Source of the DNA: Burkholderiales bacterium
GTDB lineage: Bacteria > Pseudomonadota > Gammaproteobacteria > Burkholderiales > Burkholderiaceae_E
Length of the DNA: 64,000 nt
Direction of reading: 5' to 3'
Assembly (NCBI GenBank): GCA_026399875.1
Contig: JAPLQF010000029.1
Span: 1-64,000 of the forward strand
Shown here: in pieces, positions 26,088-35,102 of the stretch
Position numbering within the stretch: the stretch's first letter is position 1
Layout: each line of letters opens with the position of its first letter
The notes under the pieces: generated by a model
Database searches by the model: none
Told to the model about the DNA's origin: nothing
Seen by the model: only the letters and a program-made list of their open reading frames with translations
Made by a program: the position numbers and the translations under genes

Positions 26088-26552
26088 ATGCAAATTCGTA
26101 ATCAGCGCGATTTTTGGGCGGGGGTGCTTTTTATCGTCACCGGCATCATCTTCATGGTGCTGTCTCGTCAGTACAACGTCGGCACCTCGGCCAAGATGGG
26201 CCCCGGTTTCTTCCCGATGGCGCTCGGAGGCCTGATGGCGATACTTGGTGTGATGGTGCTGATTCCTTCAGTACTGAAAAGTTCAGAAATTCTGAAGGTC
26301 ACCAAGATCGAACCGCGGATGATTCTGCTGGTGCTGGTGGCAGTTGCGGTCTATGCCTTTGCCCTGCCCAAGCTCGGCTTCATCGTCGCGCTCTTCCTGC
26401 TCATCACGATCTCCTCACTCGCCAGCCACGAATTCAATTTGAAAACCACGCTCATCTCGGCGGTGGTGTTGCTGGTGTTTTCCTGGCTGGTGTTCGTCAA
26501 GGGTCTGGAGCTTCAGTTCCCGTTCCTGCCGACTTTCCTTACCAATAACTAA
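26088..26552 (+). CDS. tctB: Tripartite tricarboxylate transporter small subunit TctB
   Basis: 154 residues from ATG 26088, which has GGGAG nine bases upstream; an ATG at 26061 adds nine unlikely residues. Four membrane helices follow the family lead DFWAGVLFIVTGIIFM, and the PKLGFIVALFLLITISSLAS segment is typical of TctB. It forms the small membrane component of TTT solute uptake systems with TctA. No TctC (Bug) receptor gene is present on either side, so a receptor must come from elsewhere. Confidence 0.9.
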   Translation: MQIRNQRDFWAGVLFIVTGIIFMVLSRQYNVGTSAKMGPGFFPMALGGLMAILGVMVLIPSVLKSSEILKVTKIEPRMILLVLVAVAVYAFALPKLGFIVALFLLITISSLASHEFNLKTTLISAVVLLVFSWLVFVKGLELQFPFLPTFLTNN

Positions 26553-26569
26553 CCCGCGCGCTGACTCCC

Positions 26570-28078
26570 ATGGACTTATTCAATAACCTTGCCATCGGTT
26601 TCGCGACAGCCGGAACGTTCAACAACCTCCTTTACTGCTTCATCGGCGTGGCACTCGGCACGCTGATCGGCGTGCTGCCGGGCATCGGCCCGCTGGCGAC
26701 CATCGCGATGCTGTTGCCGGCCACCTACAAGATGGCCGACCCCACCACCGCGCTGATCATGCTCGCCGGCATCTACTACGGCGCACAGTACGGCGGCTCC
26801 ACCACAGCCATCCTGGTGAATCTGCCGGGCGAGTCGTCGTCGGTGGTCACCACCCTTGACGGCTATCAGATGGCCCGCAAGGGCCGAGCCGGCCCGGCGC
26901 TGGCAATCGCGGGCATCGGATCGTTCTTTGCCGGCACGGTCGCCACCTTCCTGCTGGCCGCCTTTGCGCCGCCGCTGGCCGAGATTGCGTTCAAGTTCGG
27001 CCCGGCCGAATACTTCGCACTGATGGTGCTCGGCCTGATCGCCGCGGTGGTGCTGGCCAACGGCTCGGTCCTCAAGGCACTGGCGATGGTGGTGCTCGGA
27101 CTGCTGCTCGGCATGATCGGCACCGACGTGAATTCCGGCGTTGCTCGCTTTTCCTTCGATGTGCCCGAGTTGTCCGACGGTATCGAGTTCGTTGCGGTCG
27201 CGATGGGCATGTTCGGGTTCGCCGAGATCATTCTCAATCTGGAACAGAAAGAAAAACGCGAGGTCTTCACCAGCAAGGTGACCAACCTCATGCCCCGCTG
27301 GGACGACTTCAAGCGAGCCTTCCCGGCGATTCTTCGCGGTACGGGCATTGGTTCGGTCCTCGGCATCCTGCCAGGCGGCGGCGCGGTGCTGGCCTCTTTC
27401 TCGTCCTATGCGATCGAGAAGAAAATCTCCAAGCATCCGGAAGAGTTCGGCCATGGAGCGATCGAAGGTGTTGCGGGCCCCGAGTCGGCCAATAATGCCG
27501 GCGCCCAGACCTCCTTCATTCCGATGCTGACCCTTGGCATTCCGACCACGCCGGTGATGGCGCTGATGGTCGCGGCAATGATGATCCACAACATCCAGCC
27601 GGGCCCGCAGGTGATGAGCAGCAACCCCAAGCTCTTCTGGGGCCTGATCGTCTCGATGTGGATCGGCAACCTGATGCTGCTCGTGCTCAACCTGCCGCTG
27701 GTGGGCATGTGGGTCAAGCTGCTGTCTGTGCCCTACCGCGTCATGTATCCGGCGATCCTGCTGTTTTGCTGCATCGGGGCCTACTCGATCAACAACAACG
27801 TCTTCGACGTCTTCATGACGATCCCGTTTGCGATCCTCGGCTATATCTTCAAGAAGCTCGATTGCGAACCGGCACCGATGCTGCTGGGCTTCGTGCTCGG
27901 CAAGCTCATGGAAGAGTACTTGCGACGAGCGATGACGATCTCTCGAGGCGACTGGTCGGTTTTCGTGACGCGTCCGCTGTCGGCAAGCCTGCTCGCGGTG
28001 GCGGCCGTCCTGCTGGTAATCGTGTTCATGCCGGCGATCAAGAAAAAGCGCGCAGAGGCCTTTGCCGGCGACGACTGA
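26570..28078 (+). CDS. tctA: Tripartite tricarboxylate transporter large permease TctA
   Basis: A 502-residue permease with about twelve helices. Family motifs are strong: GVLPGIGPLATIAMLLP near the N-terminus, YYGAQYGGSTTAILVNLPGE, and the second inverted half GSVLGILPGGGAVLASFSSY with GPESANNAGAQTSFIPMLTL. TctA is the ion-coupled channel of TTT systems for citrate-like or aromatic acids. It begins 17 bases after tctB. A strong terminator follows at 28137-28166, ending the CoA-transferase/tctBA unit. Confidence 0.95.
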   Translation: MDLFNNLAIGFATAGTFNNLLYCFIGVALGTLIGVLPGIGPLATIAMLLPATYKMADPTTALIMLAGIYYGAQYGGSTTAILVNLPGESSSVVTTLDGYQMARKGRAGPALAIAGIGSFFAGTVATFLLAAFAPPLAEIAFKFGPAEYFALMVLGLIAAVVLANGSVLKALAMVVLGLLLGMIGTDVNSGVARFSFDVPELSDGIEFVAVAMGMFGFAEIILNLEQKEKREVFTSKVTNLMPRWDDFKRAFPAILRGTGIGSVLGILPGGGAVLASFSSYAIEKKISKHPEEFGHGAIEGVAGPESANNAGAQTSFIPMLTLGIPTTPVMALMVAAMMIHNIQPGPQVMSSNPKLFWGLIVSMWIGNLMLLVLNLPLVGMWVKLLSVPYRVMYPAILLFCCIGAYSINNNVFDVFMTIPFAILGYIFKKLDCEPAPMLLGFVLGKLMEEYLRRAMTISRGDWSVFVTRPLSASLLAVAAVLLVIVFMPAIKKKRAEAFAGDD

Positions 28079-28136
28079 CGCTGGCCATGCCCAGGCCTGC
28101 GCAGTGTCGGCAGGCCGTCGGCGCCAGCACCGCCCG

Positions 28137-28166
28137 GGGCCGCCCTTGTTCGCGGCCCTTTTTTTT
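28137..28166 (+). terminator. Terminator after tctA
   Basis: gggccgc (28137-28143) and gcggccc (28152-28158) pair perfectly around an 8-base loop and are followed by eight T residues. Strong rho-independent terminator. Confidence 0.9.
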
Positions 28167-28238
28167 CGGCTATTTTTTGCCTGACTTATCCCCTGTCCTT
28201 TCGCCCGTTACGTCGGGCTCACTTCGGATCTGACCATC

Positions 28239-28949
28239 GTGAATTCCCTTGGTGATATTCAACTGCTGGCCTTTGATGTCTTCGGTACCGTCGTCGACTG
28301 GCGCGGCTCGGTCGCGCGTGAAGTTCAGGCGCTGGGCCTGGGCATCGACGGCGCAGCCTTTGCCGACGCCTGGCGCGAGCGCTACCTTCCGGCGATGAAA
28401 GCGGTGCGCAAAGGCACGCGCGACTGGGTCAACCTCGACACCCTGCACCGCGAGAACCTCGAAGGTGTGATGCAGGAGTTCGGGATTGCCGATCAGCTCG
28501 ACGACGCGGCTCGAAGCAATCTGAACCGCGCCTGGCATCGGCTCGATCCATGGTCCGATACCGTCGAAGGCCTGGCACGACTGAAGACGCGCTTTGTCGT
28601 CACAACACTATCCAATGGCAACATCGGACTGCTCACCAACCTGTCCAAGCGAGCGGCGCTGCCCTGGGACTGCATCCTGTCGGCCGAGACCTTCAAGGCC
28701 TACAAGCCTGACCCCCGCACCTACCTTGGCGTGGCGGCTCTCTTCGACCTGAATCCGGCCCAGGTGATGCTGTGTGCGGCGCATGCCACCGATCTGCGCG
28801 CCGCGGCCAAAAGCGGACTGCGAACCGCTTATATCGACCGACCGTTAGAATGGGGACCTGACCGACTCGGCGACGTGCCGGGTCCCGAAGACCGATTCGA
28901 CTTCTCCGCCTCCTCCATCGACGATCTCGCCAGACAGCTCGGCTGCTGA
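28239..28949 (+). CDS. HAD-superfamily hydrolase, haloacid dehalogenase type II
   Basis: 236 residues from a GTG (MNSLGDIQLLAFDVFGTVVD). The HAD motif I nucleophile is the first aspartate of FDVFGTVVDW, motif II the threonine-serine region VVTTLSNGN, motif III the lysine of KAYKPDPRTYLG, and motif IV follows in LCAAHATDLRAA. This set fits L-2-haloacid dehalogenases, which replace halogen on 2-haloalkanoates with hydroxyl, though many such proteins act on phosphate esters or are untested. It precedes a gamma-glutamyltransferase-like gene by 16 bases and probably shares its transcript. Confidence 0.88.
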   Translation: MNSLGDIQLLAFDVFGTVVDWRGSVAREVQALGLGIDGAAFADAWRERYLPAMKAVRKGTRDWVNLDTLHRENLEGVMQEFGIADQLDDAARSNLNRAWHRLDPWSDTVEGLARLKTRFVVTTLSNGNIGLLTNLSKRAALPWDCILSAETFKAYKPDPRTYLGVAALFDLNPAQVMLCAAHATDLRAAAKSGLRTAYIDRPLEWGPDRLGDVPGPEDRFDFSASSIDDLARQLGC

Positions 28950-28965
28950 GCGCACGGAAACTCTC

Positions 28966-30570
28966 ATGACTTTCAATTGGACCAACCCCTATCCCACGGT
29001 GCGCACGCCGGTGTTCGCCCGCAATGTCGTCGCCACCTCCCAGCCTCTGGCAGCGCAGGCCGGTTTGAAGATGCTGGCAGCCGGCGGCAACGCAATCGAT
29101 GCGGTCATCGCCGCGGCCAGCGCGATAGCGCTGGTTGAGCCAGTCTCCAACGGCCTGGGGTCCGATTCCTTTGCGATCATCTGGGACGGCAAGACGCTGC
29201 AGGGCCTCAATGCCTCCGGCTGGGCGCCCTCTGCCTGGGATCCGGCCTATTTCGCCCGCAAGCATGGCGGTGTGTTTCCGGTACGTGGCTGGGATACCGT
29301 GACCGTACCGGGTGCGGTCGCCGGCTGGGCGGCGATGCACGAGCGTTACGGCACGCTGCCTTTTGCACAGTGCCTGGCACCCGCCATCGAATACGCCGAG
29401 CGCGGCTACAACGTCTCGACGATCGTGCACAACAAGTGGGCCGCGCATGTCGATGTGCTCAAGGACCAGCCCGGCTTTGCCGAGCACTTTTTGCCGCATG
29501 GCCGTGCGCCGGCCATCGGCGAGCGCTTTGTGCATGCCTCGGCCGCCGCCACGCTCAAGCGCATTGCGGCCACCCTCGGACGCGACTTCTACGAAGGCGA
29601 GACCGCCGCCATGCTGGTGGCACATGCCAAGGCCAACGGTGGCGCCCTTTCGGCTTCCGACCTGTCCGACTATCGCCCCGAGTGGGTCGACACCATCGGC
29701 ATGGACTACAAAGGCTATCGCCTCCACGAGATCCCGCCCAATGGCCAGGGCATCGCCGCGCTGATGGCGCTCGGCATTCTTAAGAACTTCGACATCTCGT
29801 CTTTCGGGCCCGACTCGGCACAGAGCCGGCACCTGCAGATCGAAGCCATGAAGTGCGCCTTCGCCGATGTTTATGCGCATGTCGCCGAAGAGCGGCATAT
29901 GCGGGTCAGCCCTGCCCAGTTGCTCGATCCGGCCTACCTTGCCGAGCGCGCCAAACTGATCCGCCACGATCGCGCGAGCGAGTTCAATCACGGCATGCCG
30001 CCGCGAGGCGGCACGATCTATCTGACCGCTGCCGATGCCAACGGCATGATGGTGAGCTACATCCAGTCCAACTACATGGGCTTTGGCTCGGGCGTGGTGG
30101 TGCCGGGCACCGGTGTTTCCTTGCAGAACCGCGGCCACTGCTTCTCGCTGGACCCGGCTCACCCGAACGTGGTCGCACCGCGCAAGCGGCCATTCCAGAC
30201 CATCATTCCGGCCTTCCTCACACGCGACGGCAAGCCGCAGATGAGCTTCGGCGTGATGGGCGGCAATATGCAGCCGCAGGGCCATATGCAGACCCTGGTC
30301 AGGATGCTCGAATACGGTCAGAACCCGCAGGCCGCCTGCGATGCGCCGCGTTTCAAGGTCAACCGCGGACTCGAAGTCGATCTCGAATACACCATGCCCG
30401 CCGACATCAAGGCGGCGCTTGGCGCAATGGGCCATAACCTCGCCCATGTCGACGATCCCTACCACGACTTCGGCTCCGGCCAGTTCATCTGGCGACTGAG
30501 CGATGCCATCGACGATGGCTATGTGGCGGCCAGCGACAGCCGCCGCGACGGATACGCTGCCGGCTACTGA
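28966..30570 (+). CDS. Gamma-glutamyltransferase family protein
   Basis: A 534-residue Ntn-hydrolase. The autoprocessing/nucleophile threonine is Thr350 in PRGGTIYLTAADANG, and the large-subunit start PVFARNVVATSQPLAAQAGL and GGNAIDAVIAAASAIALVEP match the family. The C-terminal oxyanion region is VMGGNMQPQGHMQTL. No signal peptide is visible, so unlike classical GGT it is probably cytoplasmic; members of this type include cephalosporin-acylase-like and oxamate-pathway enzymes. Substrate is uncertain. Second gene of a HAD-GGT pair. Confidence 0.9.
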   Translation: MTFNWTNPYPTVRTPVFARNVVATSQPLAAQAGLKMLAAGGNAIDAVIAAASAIALVEPVSNGLGSDSFAIIWDGKTLQGLNASGWAPSAWDPAYFARKHGGVFPVRGWDTVTVPGAVAGWAAMHERYGTLPFAQCLAPAIEYAERGYNVSTIVHNKWAAHVDVLKDQPGFAEHFLPHGRAPAIGERFVHASAAATLKRIAATLGRDFYEGETAAMLVAHAKANGGALSASDLSDYRPEWVDTIGMDYKGYRLHEIPPNGQGIAALMALGILKNFDISSFGPDSAQSRHLQIEAMKCAFADVYAHVAEERHMRVSPAQLLDPAYLAERAKLIRHDRASEFNHGMPPRGGTIYLTAADANGMMVSYIQSNYMGFGSGVVVPGTGVSLQNRGHCFSLDPAHPNVVAPRKRPFQTIIPAFLTRDGKPQMSFGVMGGNMQPQGHMQTLVRMLEYGQNPQAACDAPRFKVNRGLEVDLEYTMPADIKAALGAMGHNLAHVDDPYHDFGSGQFIWRLSDAIDDGYVAASDSRRDGYAAGY

Positions 30571-30574
30571 GGCC

Positions 30575-31567
30575 TTGCGGCAGATCGGGGCGGTAGCGGG
30601 CGGGCTTGCCGCCGCCGTATCCGATACCGGACGATTTTCTCGGGAGCCAGCATCGCCCGGCCGCCGTGGTGCCATGGCACTGGCGGCCGGGCTCGGTCTG
30701 TCGGCTGCCGGATGCGCCTATCGCAACATACCGGGATGGCGCTATCAGCCACCGATGTTTTCGCTGTCGCGCCCGGATGCACCGGGTCGCCTCACCTTGC
30801 TGGGCAGTGTCCACGCCGGTCTCACGCGCTTCTATCCCTTGCCCGATCAGGTCGAGGCCGCATTTAACAGCGCGTCACGCCTGCTGGTGGAACTGGACCC
30901 GCGTGTGCAGGCTGGCGCAATCAGATCCGCCACCGCAGCCGCCGCGCTGCTGCCAGACGGCGGCACGATCGATCAGGTGCTTCGAGCGCCAACCATGGAG
31001 GCTCTGACTCGCGCCTTTCAGGCCGACCCCTGGGCGTTGCGCCGACTGATGCGCCTGCGGCCCTGGGTCATGGCGCTGCTGCTGCCCAATGCCGATGACC
31101 TGGCAATGCTGGTCGAAGGCGGTGATGGCATCGAGACGCATCTGATCGAGCGCAGCCGTCGTCGCGGCCTGCCGGTGGTCGAACTTGAATCGCCTGCGGC
31201 GCAGATTGCTGCCTTTGCCGGCGGATCAGTCGAAGAAGACGATGCGGTGCTGGCCCTGCGGCTGGCGCAGCGTTCAAGCTGGGACCGCACTTACAGCGAG
31301 ATCGTCGATGCCTGGCGGCGCGGCGACTTGGCCGCGCTCGCCGCCCTGAAGGAGCGGGCCTTTCCCGCCTCGGGGAGCACTGCAGCGCTGCGCCGGCGAC
31401 TGTTTACCGAGCGCGACCAGGCCATGGCGATCCGCCTGCGCGACGAACTCGACTCGCCGACGCCGGGACTGGCAGTGATCGGTGTGCTGCATCTGGCCGG
31501 CCCGGATGCCATCACCGGCATCCTGTCGACACTGGGCGTGACCGTCGGCCCGATCGGTCTCCCGTAG
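30575..31567 (+). CDS. TraB/GumN-family putative lipoprotein
   Basis: The body has TraB/GumN hallmarks: LTLLGSVHAGLTRFYPLP near the N-terminus and LAVIGVLHLAGPDAI near the C-terminus, each holding the GxxH type metal-binding motif of the Tiki-like fold. A lipobox LSAAGC is preceded by RRG and a short hydrophobic stretch, suggesting a lipoprotein. The start is uncertain: TTG at 30575 includes the RR, ATG at 30674 leaves a very short signal, ATG at 30503 overlaps the GGT gene by 68 bases. Function in bacteria is largely unknown; some relatives are proteases. Confidence 0.75.
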   Translation: MRQIGAVAGGLAAAVSDTGRFSREPASPGRRGAMALAAGLGLSAAGCAYRNIPGWRYQPPMFSLSRPDAPGRLTLLGSVHAGLTRFYPLPDQVEAAFNSASRLLVELDPRVQAGAIRSATAAAALLPDGGTIDQVLRAPTMEALTRAFQADPWALRRLMRLRPWVMALLLPNADDLAMLVEGGDGIETHLIERSRRRGLPVVELESPAAQIAAFAGGSVEEDDAVLALRLAQRSSWDRTYSEIVDAWRRGDLAALAALKERAFPASGSTAALRRRLFTERDQAMAIRLRDELDSPTPGLAVIGVLHLAGPDAITGILSTLGVTVGPIGLP

Positions 31568-31603
31568 AATCGGACGATCTGAAAGACGCCTCAGGGGGCC
31601 ACA

Positions 31604-32503
31604 GTGACAAAGACCTACGACGCAGTCGCGCCGCACAAAGTTGCCTTTCTCGGCATGGGCGTCATGGGTGCACCGATGGCCGGGCATCTGGCCCGCGCCG
31701 GTCACCAGGTCACGGTCTATAACCGGACGGCCGAAAAAGCCCGGGCCTGGGCCGCTGAACACGGTGGCGTTGCCGCCTCGACGCCGCGCGAGGCGGCAGC
31801 CGGTGCACAGATTGTTTTTGCCTGCGTGGGCAATGACGATGATCTGCGCAGCGTGGTGCTCGGCCCCGATGGCGCCTTCGCGGGAATGGCCGCCGGCACC
31901 CTCTTCGTTGATCACACCACCGCCTCGGCACAGGTCGCCCGCGAGCTCTTCGAGACGGCCAGACACCAATCGATCGAGTTTCTGGATGCGCCGGTATCGG
32001 GCGGACAAGCCGGCGCGGTCAATGGCCTACTGACGGTGATGTGCGGCGGCGAACAGGCTGCATTCGATCGCGCACTGCCGGTCGCGATGGCCTTTTCGCG
32101 AGCCTTCACCCTGATCGGGCCGTCGGGTTCAGGTCAGCTGGCCAAGATGGTCAATCAGATCTGTATTGCCGGCGTGGTCCAGGGCCTGTCGGAGGGCGTG
32201 GCCTTCGGTCAGGCCGCCGGCATCGACATGAAACTGGTGCTCGATGTGATCGGCAAGGGCGCAGCGCAATCCTGGCAGATGGACAACCGTGGCAAGACCA
32301 TGGTCGATGACCAGTTCGAGTTCGGCTTTGCGGTCGACTGGATGCGCAAGGACCTCGGGCTGTGCCTGGACGAAGCACGGCGCAACGGCGCCACGCTGCC
32401 ACTCACCAGTCTGGTCGACCAGTTCTATGGCGATGTGCAGCGCATGAGCGGCCAGCGGTGGGATACCTCTAGCCTGGTCCGTCGATTGCGCGCCAAGCGC
32501 TGA
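31604..32503 (+). CDS. NAD(P)-dependent 3-hydroxyisobutyrate-dehydrogenase-like oxidoreductase
   Basis: 299 residues from a GTG. The Rossmann motif is VAFLGMGVMGAPMAGHLARA, the substrate-binding DAPVSGGQAGAVNGLL follows, and the catalytic lysine lies in GSGQLAKMVNQICIAG. These are the conserved marks of beta-hydroxyacid dehydrogenases such as MmsB, GarR and glyoxylate reductases. Which acid is oxidised or reduced cannot be told. It stands just after the TraB-like gene and one base before the DUF1499 gene, so these may form a unit. Confidence 0.92.
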   Translation: MTKTYDAVAPHKVAFLGMGVMGAPMAGHLARAGHQVTVYNRTAEKARAWAAEHGGVAASTPREAAAGAQIVFACVGNDDDLRSVVLGPDGAFAGMAAGTLFVDHTTASAQVARELFETARHQSIEFLDAPVSGGQAGAVNGLLTVMCGGEQAAFDRALPVAMAFSRAFTLIGPSGSGQLAKMVNQICIAGVVQGLSEGVAFGQAAGIDMKLVLDVIGKGAAQSWQMDNRGKTMVDDQFEFGFAVDWMRKDLGLCLDEARRNGATLPLTSLVDQFYGDVQRMSGQRWDTSSLVRRLRAKR

Positions 32504-32504
32504 C

Positions 32505-33011
32505 ATGGCCGCATCGCCTGCATCCCCGCCGCCTGCGGGAAGCCGTACCTCGCTGTGGAGATGGATTGTGCTGACGATCGTCGTCCTGCTTGCAGGCTTG
32601 TTCATCGGTGCTCAGATGGGCTTGCTCACCGGCAAGCGACCACTGCGTCTTGGCGTCACCGATGGGCAGTTGCAGCCGGTCCGCACGCAGCTCTCGAACG
32701 CAGTCTCCAGCACCACCACCGACTATCACCGCATTGCACCGCTGTCGGGTGGCACGAATGCGAAAGCCAGCTTCGAGCGCCTGCGCTCGGTTGTGGCCGC
32801 CATGCCGGGGGCGACCATCGTTGTCGATCAGCCAGAATACCTTTATGCCGAGTTTCAGAGTCGCATCTGGCACTTCGTCGACGATGTCGAATTCCTGCTC
32901 GACGAGCCGGGTGGCGTGATCGAGGTGAGGTCGGCTTCACGGCTGGGTCGCAAGGACTTCGGCGTGAACCGCGCTCGCATCGAATCCATCCGGGCGGCTC
33001 TGACCCGCTGA
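32505..33011 (+). CDS. DUF1499 family membrane-anchored protein
   Basis: 168 residues with one N-terminal membrane helix (SLWRWIVLTIVVLLAGLFI), the rest outside or periplasmic. The DUF1499 features are present: LSNAVSST, a central YLYAEFQSRIWHFVDDVEFL, and the end EVRSASRLGRKDFGVNR ARIE. Function unknown for the family. It starts one base after the dehydrogenase stop. Convergent with tyrA, separated by ~70 bases that contain a small gaggc-ttgct-gcctc hairpin (33019-33033) without a T tract. Confidence 0.9.
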   Translation: MAASPASPPPAGSRTSLWRWIVLTIVVLLAGLFIGAQMGLLTGKRPLRLGVTDGQLQPVRTQLSNAVSSTTTDYHRIAPLSGGTNAKASFERLRSVVAAMPGATIVVDQPEYLYAEFQSRIWHFVDDVEFLLDEPGGVIEVRSASRLGRKDFGVNRARIESIRAALTR

Positions 33012-33083
33012 GACTTTTCGAGGCTTGCTGCCTCAGGTCGACTCCAGGCGCTGGGGTCGGTGGCGAAACAAGGCAGACACGAC

Positions 33084-33944
33084 CTACAGGCTGGTGCGCC
33101 AGCGCTCGCCCTCGGAGAGCGCCGCGACGAGCGCATCACGGTCACCGTCGGCGATCGCCTTTTCGATGCGATCGAGCGATTGCCGGAAAGCTGCGGCAGC
33201 CGCAAGGGTCGGGCCGCGATTGTCGAGCAGGATCCCGGCCCACAAGTCCGCCGGTGAGCCACCCACCCGCGTGGTGTCCCGCAGGCCTGCACCGTAAAAG
33301 CGTCGCGCATCGTCGGCCAGCGGGCCGTTGCCGATCGCGGCTGACAAGGCAAAGGCAACCGCATGAGGCCAATGCGAGACTTCGGCAAAGAGCCGGTCGT
33401 GATGCTGAGCCGACATGATGGCCACGCGCGCACCCATCGCACTCCAGAGTGCATGGTTGCGTTCGCAGGCATCGGCATCACTGTCGTCGGTCGGACAGAC
33501 GATGACCGCGGCGCCTTCGAAGAGATTGGCACGCGAAGCGCCCGGACCGGCACGGTCAGCACCGGCAATCGGATGCGACGCAACAAAGCGGCTACGCACC
33601 GCACCCATCCCGGCCAGGGCCGAGGCAACCACACTGGACTTGGTGCTCGAGACATCGGTCACCAGCGCCTGCGAGTCAAGGCTGGCCCAGTTCGAGTACT
33701 CGGAAAGCAATGCGATATTGACCGCCACCGGCGCGGCCAGCACCACCAGATCGGCACCCTCGATCGCCTGCGACAGCCCGGGGGCGATCGAATCGATCAG
33801 ACCGGCGTCAAGCGCGGCCTGGGCATTGACCGGGTCATGGCCACACACGCTCGCAGCCAGACCCCGGGCACGCAAGGCCGCCGCGACCGAGCCACCCAGC
33901 GCCCCGGTGCCGATGACCGCAACCTTGCCGAAACGAATCGTCAC
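33084..33944 (-). CDS. tyrA: Prephenate dehydrogenase
   Basis: 286 residues from a GTG that overlaps the hisC stop (GTGA). The nucleotide-binding loop is VAVIGTGALGGSVAAALRAR and catalytic/substrate region includes VTDVSSTKSSVV and FVASHPIAGADRAG, with the histidine of SHPIAG. It oxidatively decarboxylates prephenate to 4-hydroxyphenylpyruvate for tyrosine. No chorismate mutase or ACT domain is fused. It is the last gene of the gyrA-serC-pheA-hisC-tyrA series; aroA, cmk and rpsA, which I expect next in Burkholderiales, are not here. Confidence 0.93.
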   Translation of the reverse strand: MTIRFGKVAVIGTGALGGSVAAALRARGLAASVCGHDPVNAQAALDAGLIDSIAPGLSQAIEGADLVVLAAPVAVNIALLSEYSNWASLDSQALVTDVSSTKSSVVASALAGMGAVRSRFVASHPIAGADRAGPGASRANLFEGAAVIVCPTDDSDADACERNHALWSAMGARVAIMSAQHHDRLFAEVSHWPHAVAFALSAAIGNGPLADDARRFYGAGLRDTTRVGGSPADLWAGILLDNRGPTLAAAAAFRQSLDRIEKAIADGDRDALVAALSEGERWRTSL

Positions 33945-35083
33945 GTGCGACCGAGCGCCGCTCGAAGTGCGGCCAGAAAGACCTGGTTTTCCTCGGGTAG
34001 TCCGACACTGATCCGCAGCCATTCGGGCAGGCCGTAGTTACCGACCGGCCGCACGATGACGCCGGCCCGCAGCAGCTTTTCGTTGACCGCCGCCGCGTCG
34101 CCGACTTTGACCAGAACGAAGTTGCCCGACGACTTCACATAGGTCAGGCCGAGTTCGTCGAAGGCCTGCTGCATCAGCGCCAGCCCCTGGGCATTGAGCA
34201 CCCGGCTGCGCTCCAGAAACTCGACATCGGCCAGTGACGCCACCGCAGCGGCCTGTGCAATCGAGTTGACATTGAAAGGCTGGCGTACCCGATTCATCAG
34301 GTCGGTCATCGCGGGCTGCGCCACCGAGTAACCCACCCGAAGGCCGGCCAGTCCGTAGGCTTTCGAGAAGGTGCGCGACAGCACCAGGTTCGGAAAGCGC
34401 CGGACCCATTCGACCGCCTCGAAGCGCTTGGCCGGTTCGAGGTATTCGTTGTAAGCCTCATCGAGCACCACCACCACATGGGAGGGCACCGAAGCGAGAA
34501 AGGCCTCGATCTGCTCGGGCGGCAGGAAGGTGCCGGTGGGGTTGTTCGGATTGGCAATGAACACGATTCGGGTGTCAGCCGCGATGGCCGCTCGCATGGC
34601 CGGCAGGTCGTGTCCCAGATTGAGGGCAGGCGTAACGATCGCGCGCGCACCGGTTGCCTGGGTCGCCAGTTCGTAGACCTGAAAGGAATACTGGGAATAG
34701 ACCGCCGACAGGCCGGGGTGCAGCAAGGCATGGGCGGCGAGTTCGAGGATATCGTTGGAGCCGTTACCCAGCGTGAGCCAGTCGGACGGAACACCGAATC
34801 GCTTCGAGAGCGCCGCCTTGAGGTCGAAACCGTTGGGGTCGGGATAGCGGCCGAGATCAGTGGCCGCAGCGATCATGGCCTTGCGAGCCGACTCGGGCAT
34901 TCCCAGCGGATTTTCGTTGGAGGCCAGTTTGACGATCGAGGCCTCGTTCAGACCATAGTCTCGAGCGACTTCAGAGATCGGTCGACCGGCACGGTAGGGC
35001 GCAATCGCGCGGATATGGGCAGGCGCCAGTGCCGCCGCATCAGCGACGGACGAATGGGTAGGATGAGGTGCGTTCATTCGCAA
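33941..35083 (-). CDS. hisC: Histidinol-phosphate aminotransferase
   Basis: 380 residues, fold-type I PLP enzyme. The PLP lysine is in LVLSRTFSKAYGLAGLRVGY, the SNENPLGMPESARKAM segment binds phosphate/substrate and FIANPNNPTGTFLPPEQI is the aspartate/asparagine region. In this neighbourhood the enzyme probably also serves aromatic amino-acid transamination, as HisC paralogs do next to tyrA. An alternative start (MNAPHPTHSS) lies two codons in. Nineteen bases separate it from pheA. Confidence 0.93.
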   Translation of the reverse strand: MRMNAPHPTHSSVADAAALAPAHIRAIAPYRAGRPISEVARDYGLNEASIVKLASNENPLGMPESARKAMIAAATDLGRYPDPNGFDLKAALSKRFGVPSDWLTLGNGSNDILELAAHALLHPGLSAVYSQYSFQVYELATQATGARAIVTPALNLGHDLPAMRAAIAADTRIVFIANPNNPTGTFLPPEQIEAFLASVPSHVVVVLDEAYNEYLEPAKRFEAVEWVRRFPNLVLSRTFSKAYGLAGLRVGYSVAQPAMTDLMNRVRQPFNVNSIAQAAAVASLADVEFLERSRVLNAQGLALMQQAFDELGLTYVKSSGNFVLVKVGDAAAVNEKLLRAGVIVRPVGNYGLPEWLRISVGLPEENQVFLAALRAALGRT

Positions 35084-35102
35084 TCAGTCTTAAAAAAGGG
35101 CT

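Noticed and set aside
26576..27589. Leftward open frame opposite tctA
   Set aside because: Histidine/arginine-rich antisense frame without a start site; tctA is complete.
28693..30675. 660-codon leftward open frame opposite the HAD and GGT genes
   Set aside because: Antisense shadow of two confidently identified enzymes.
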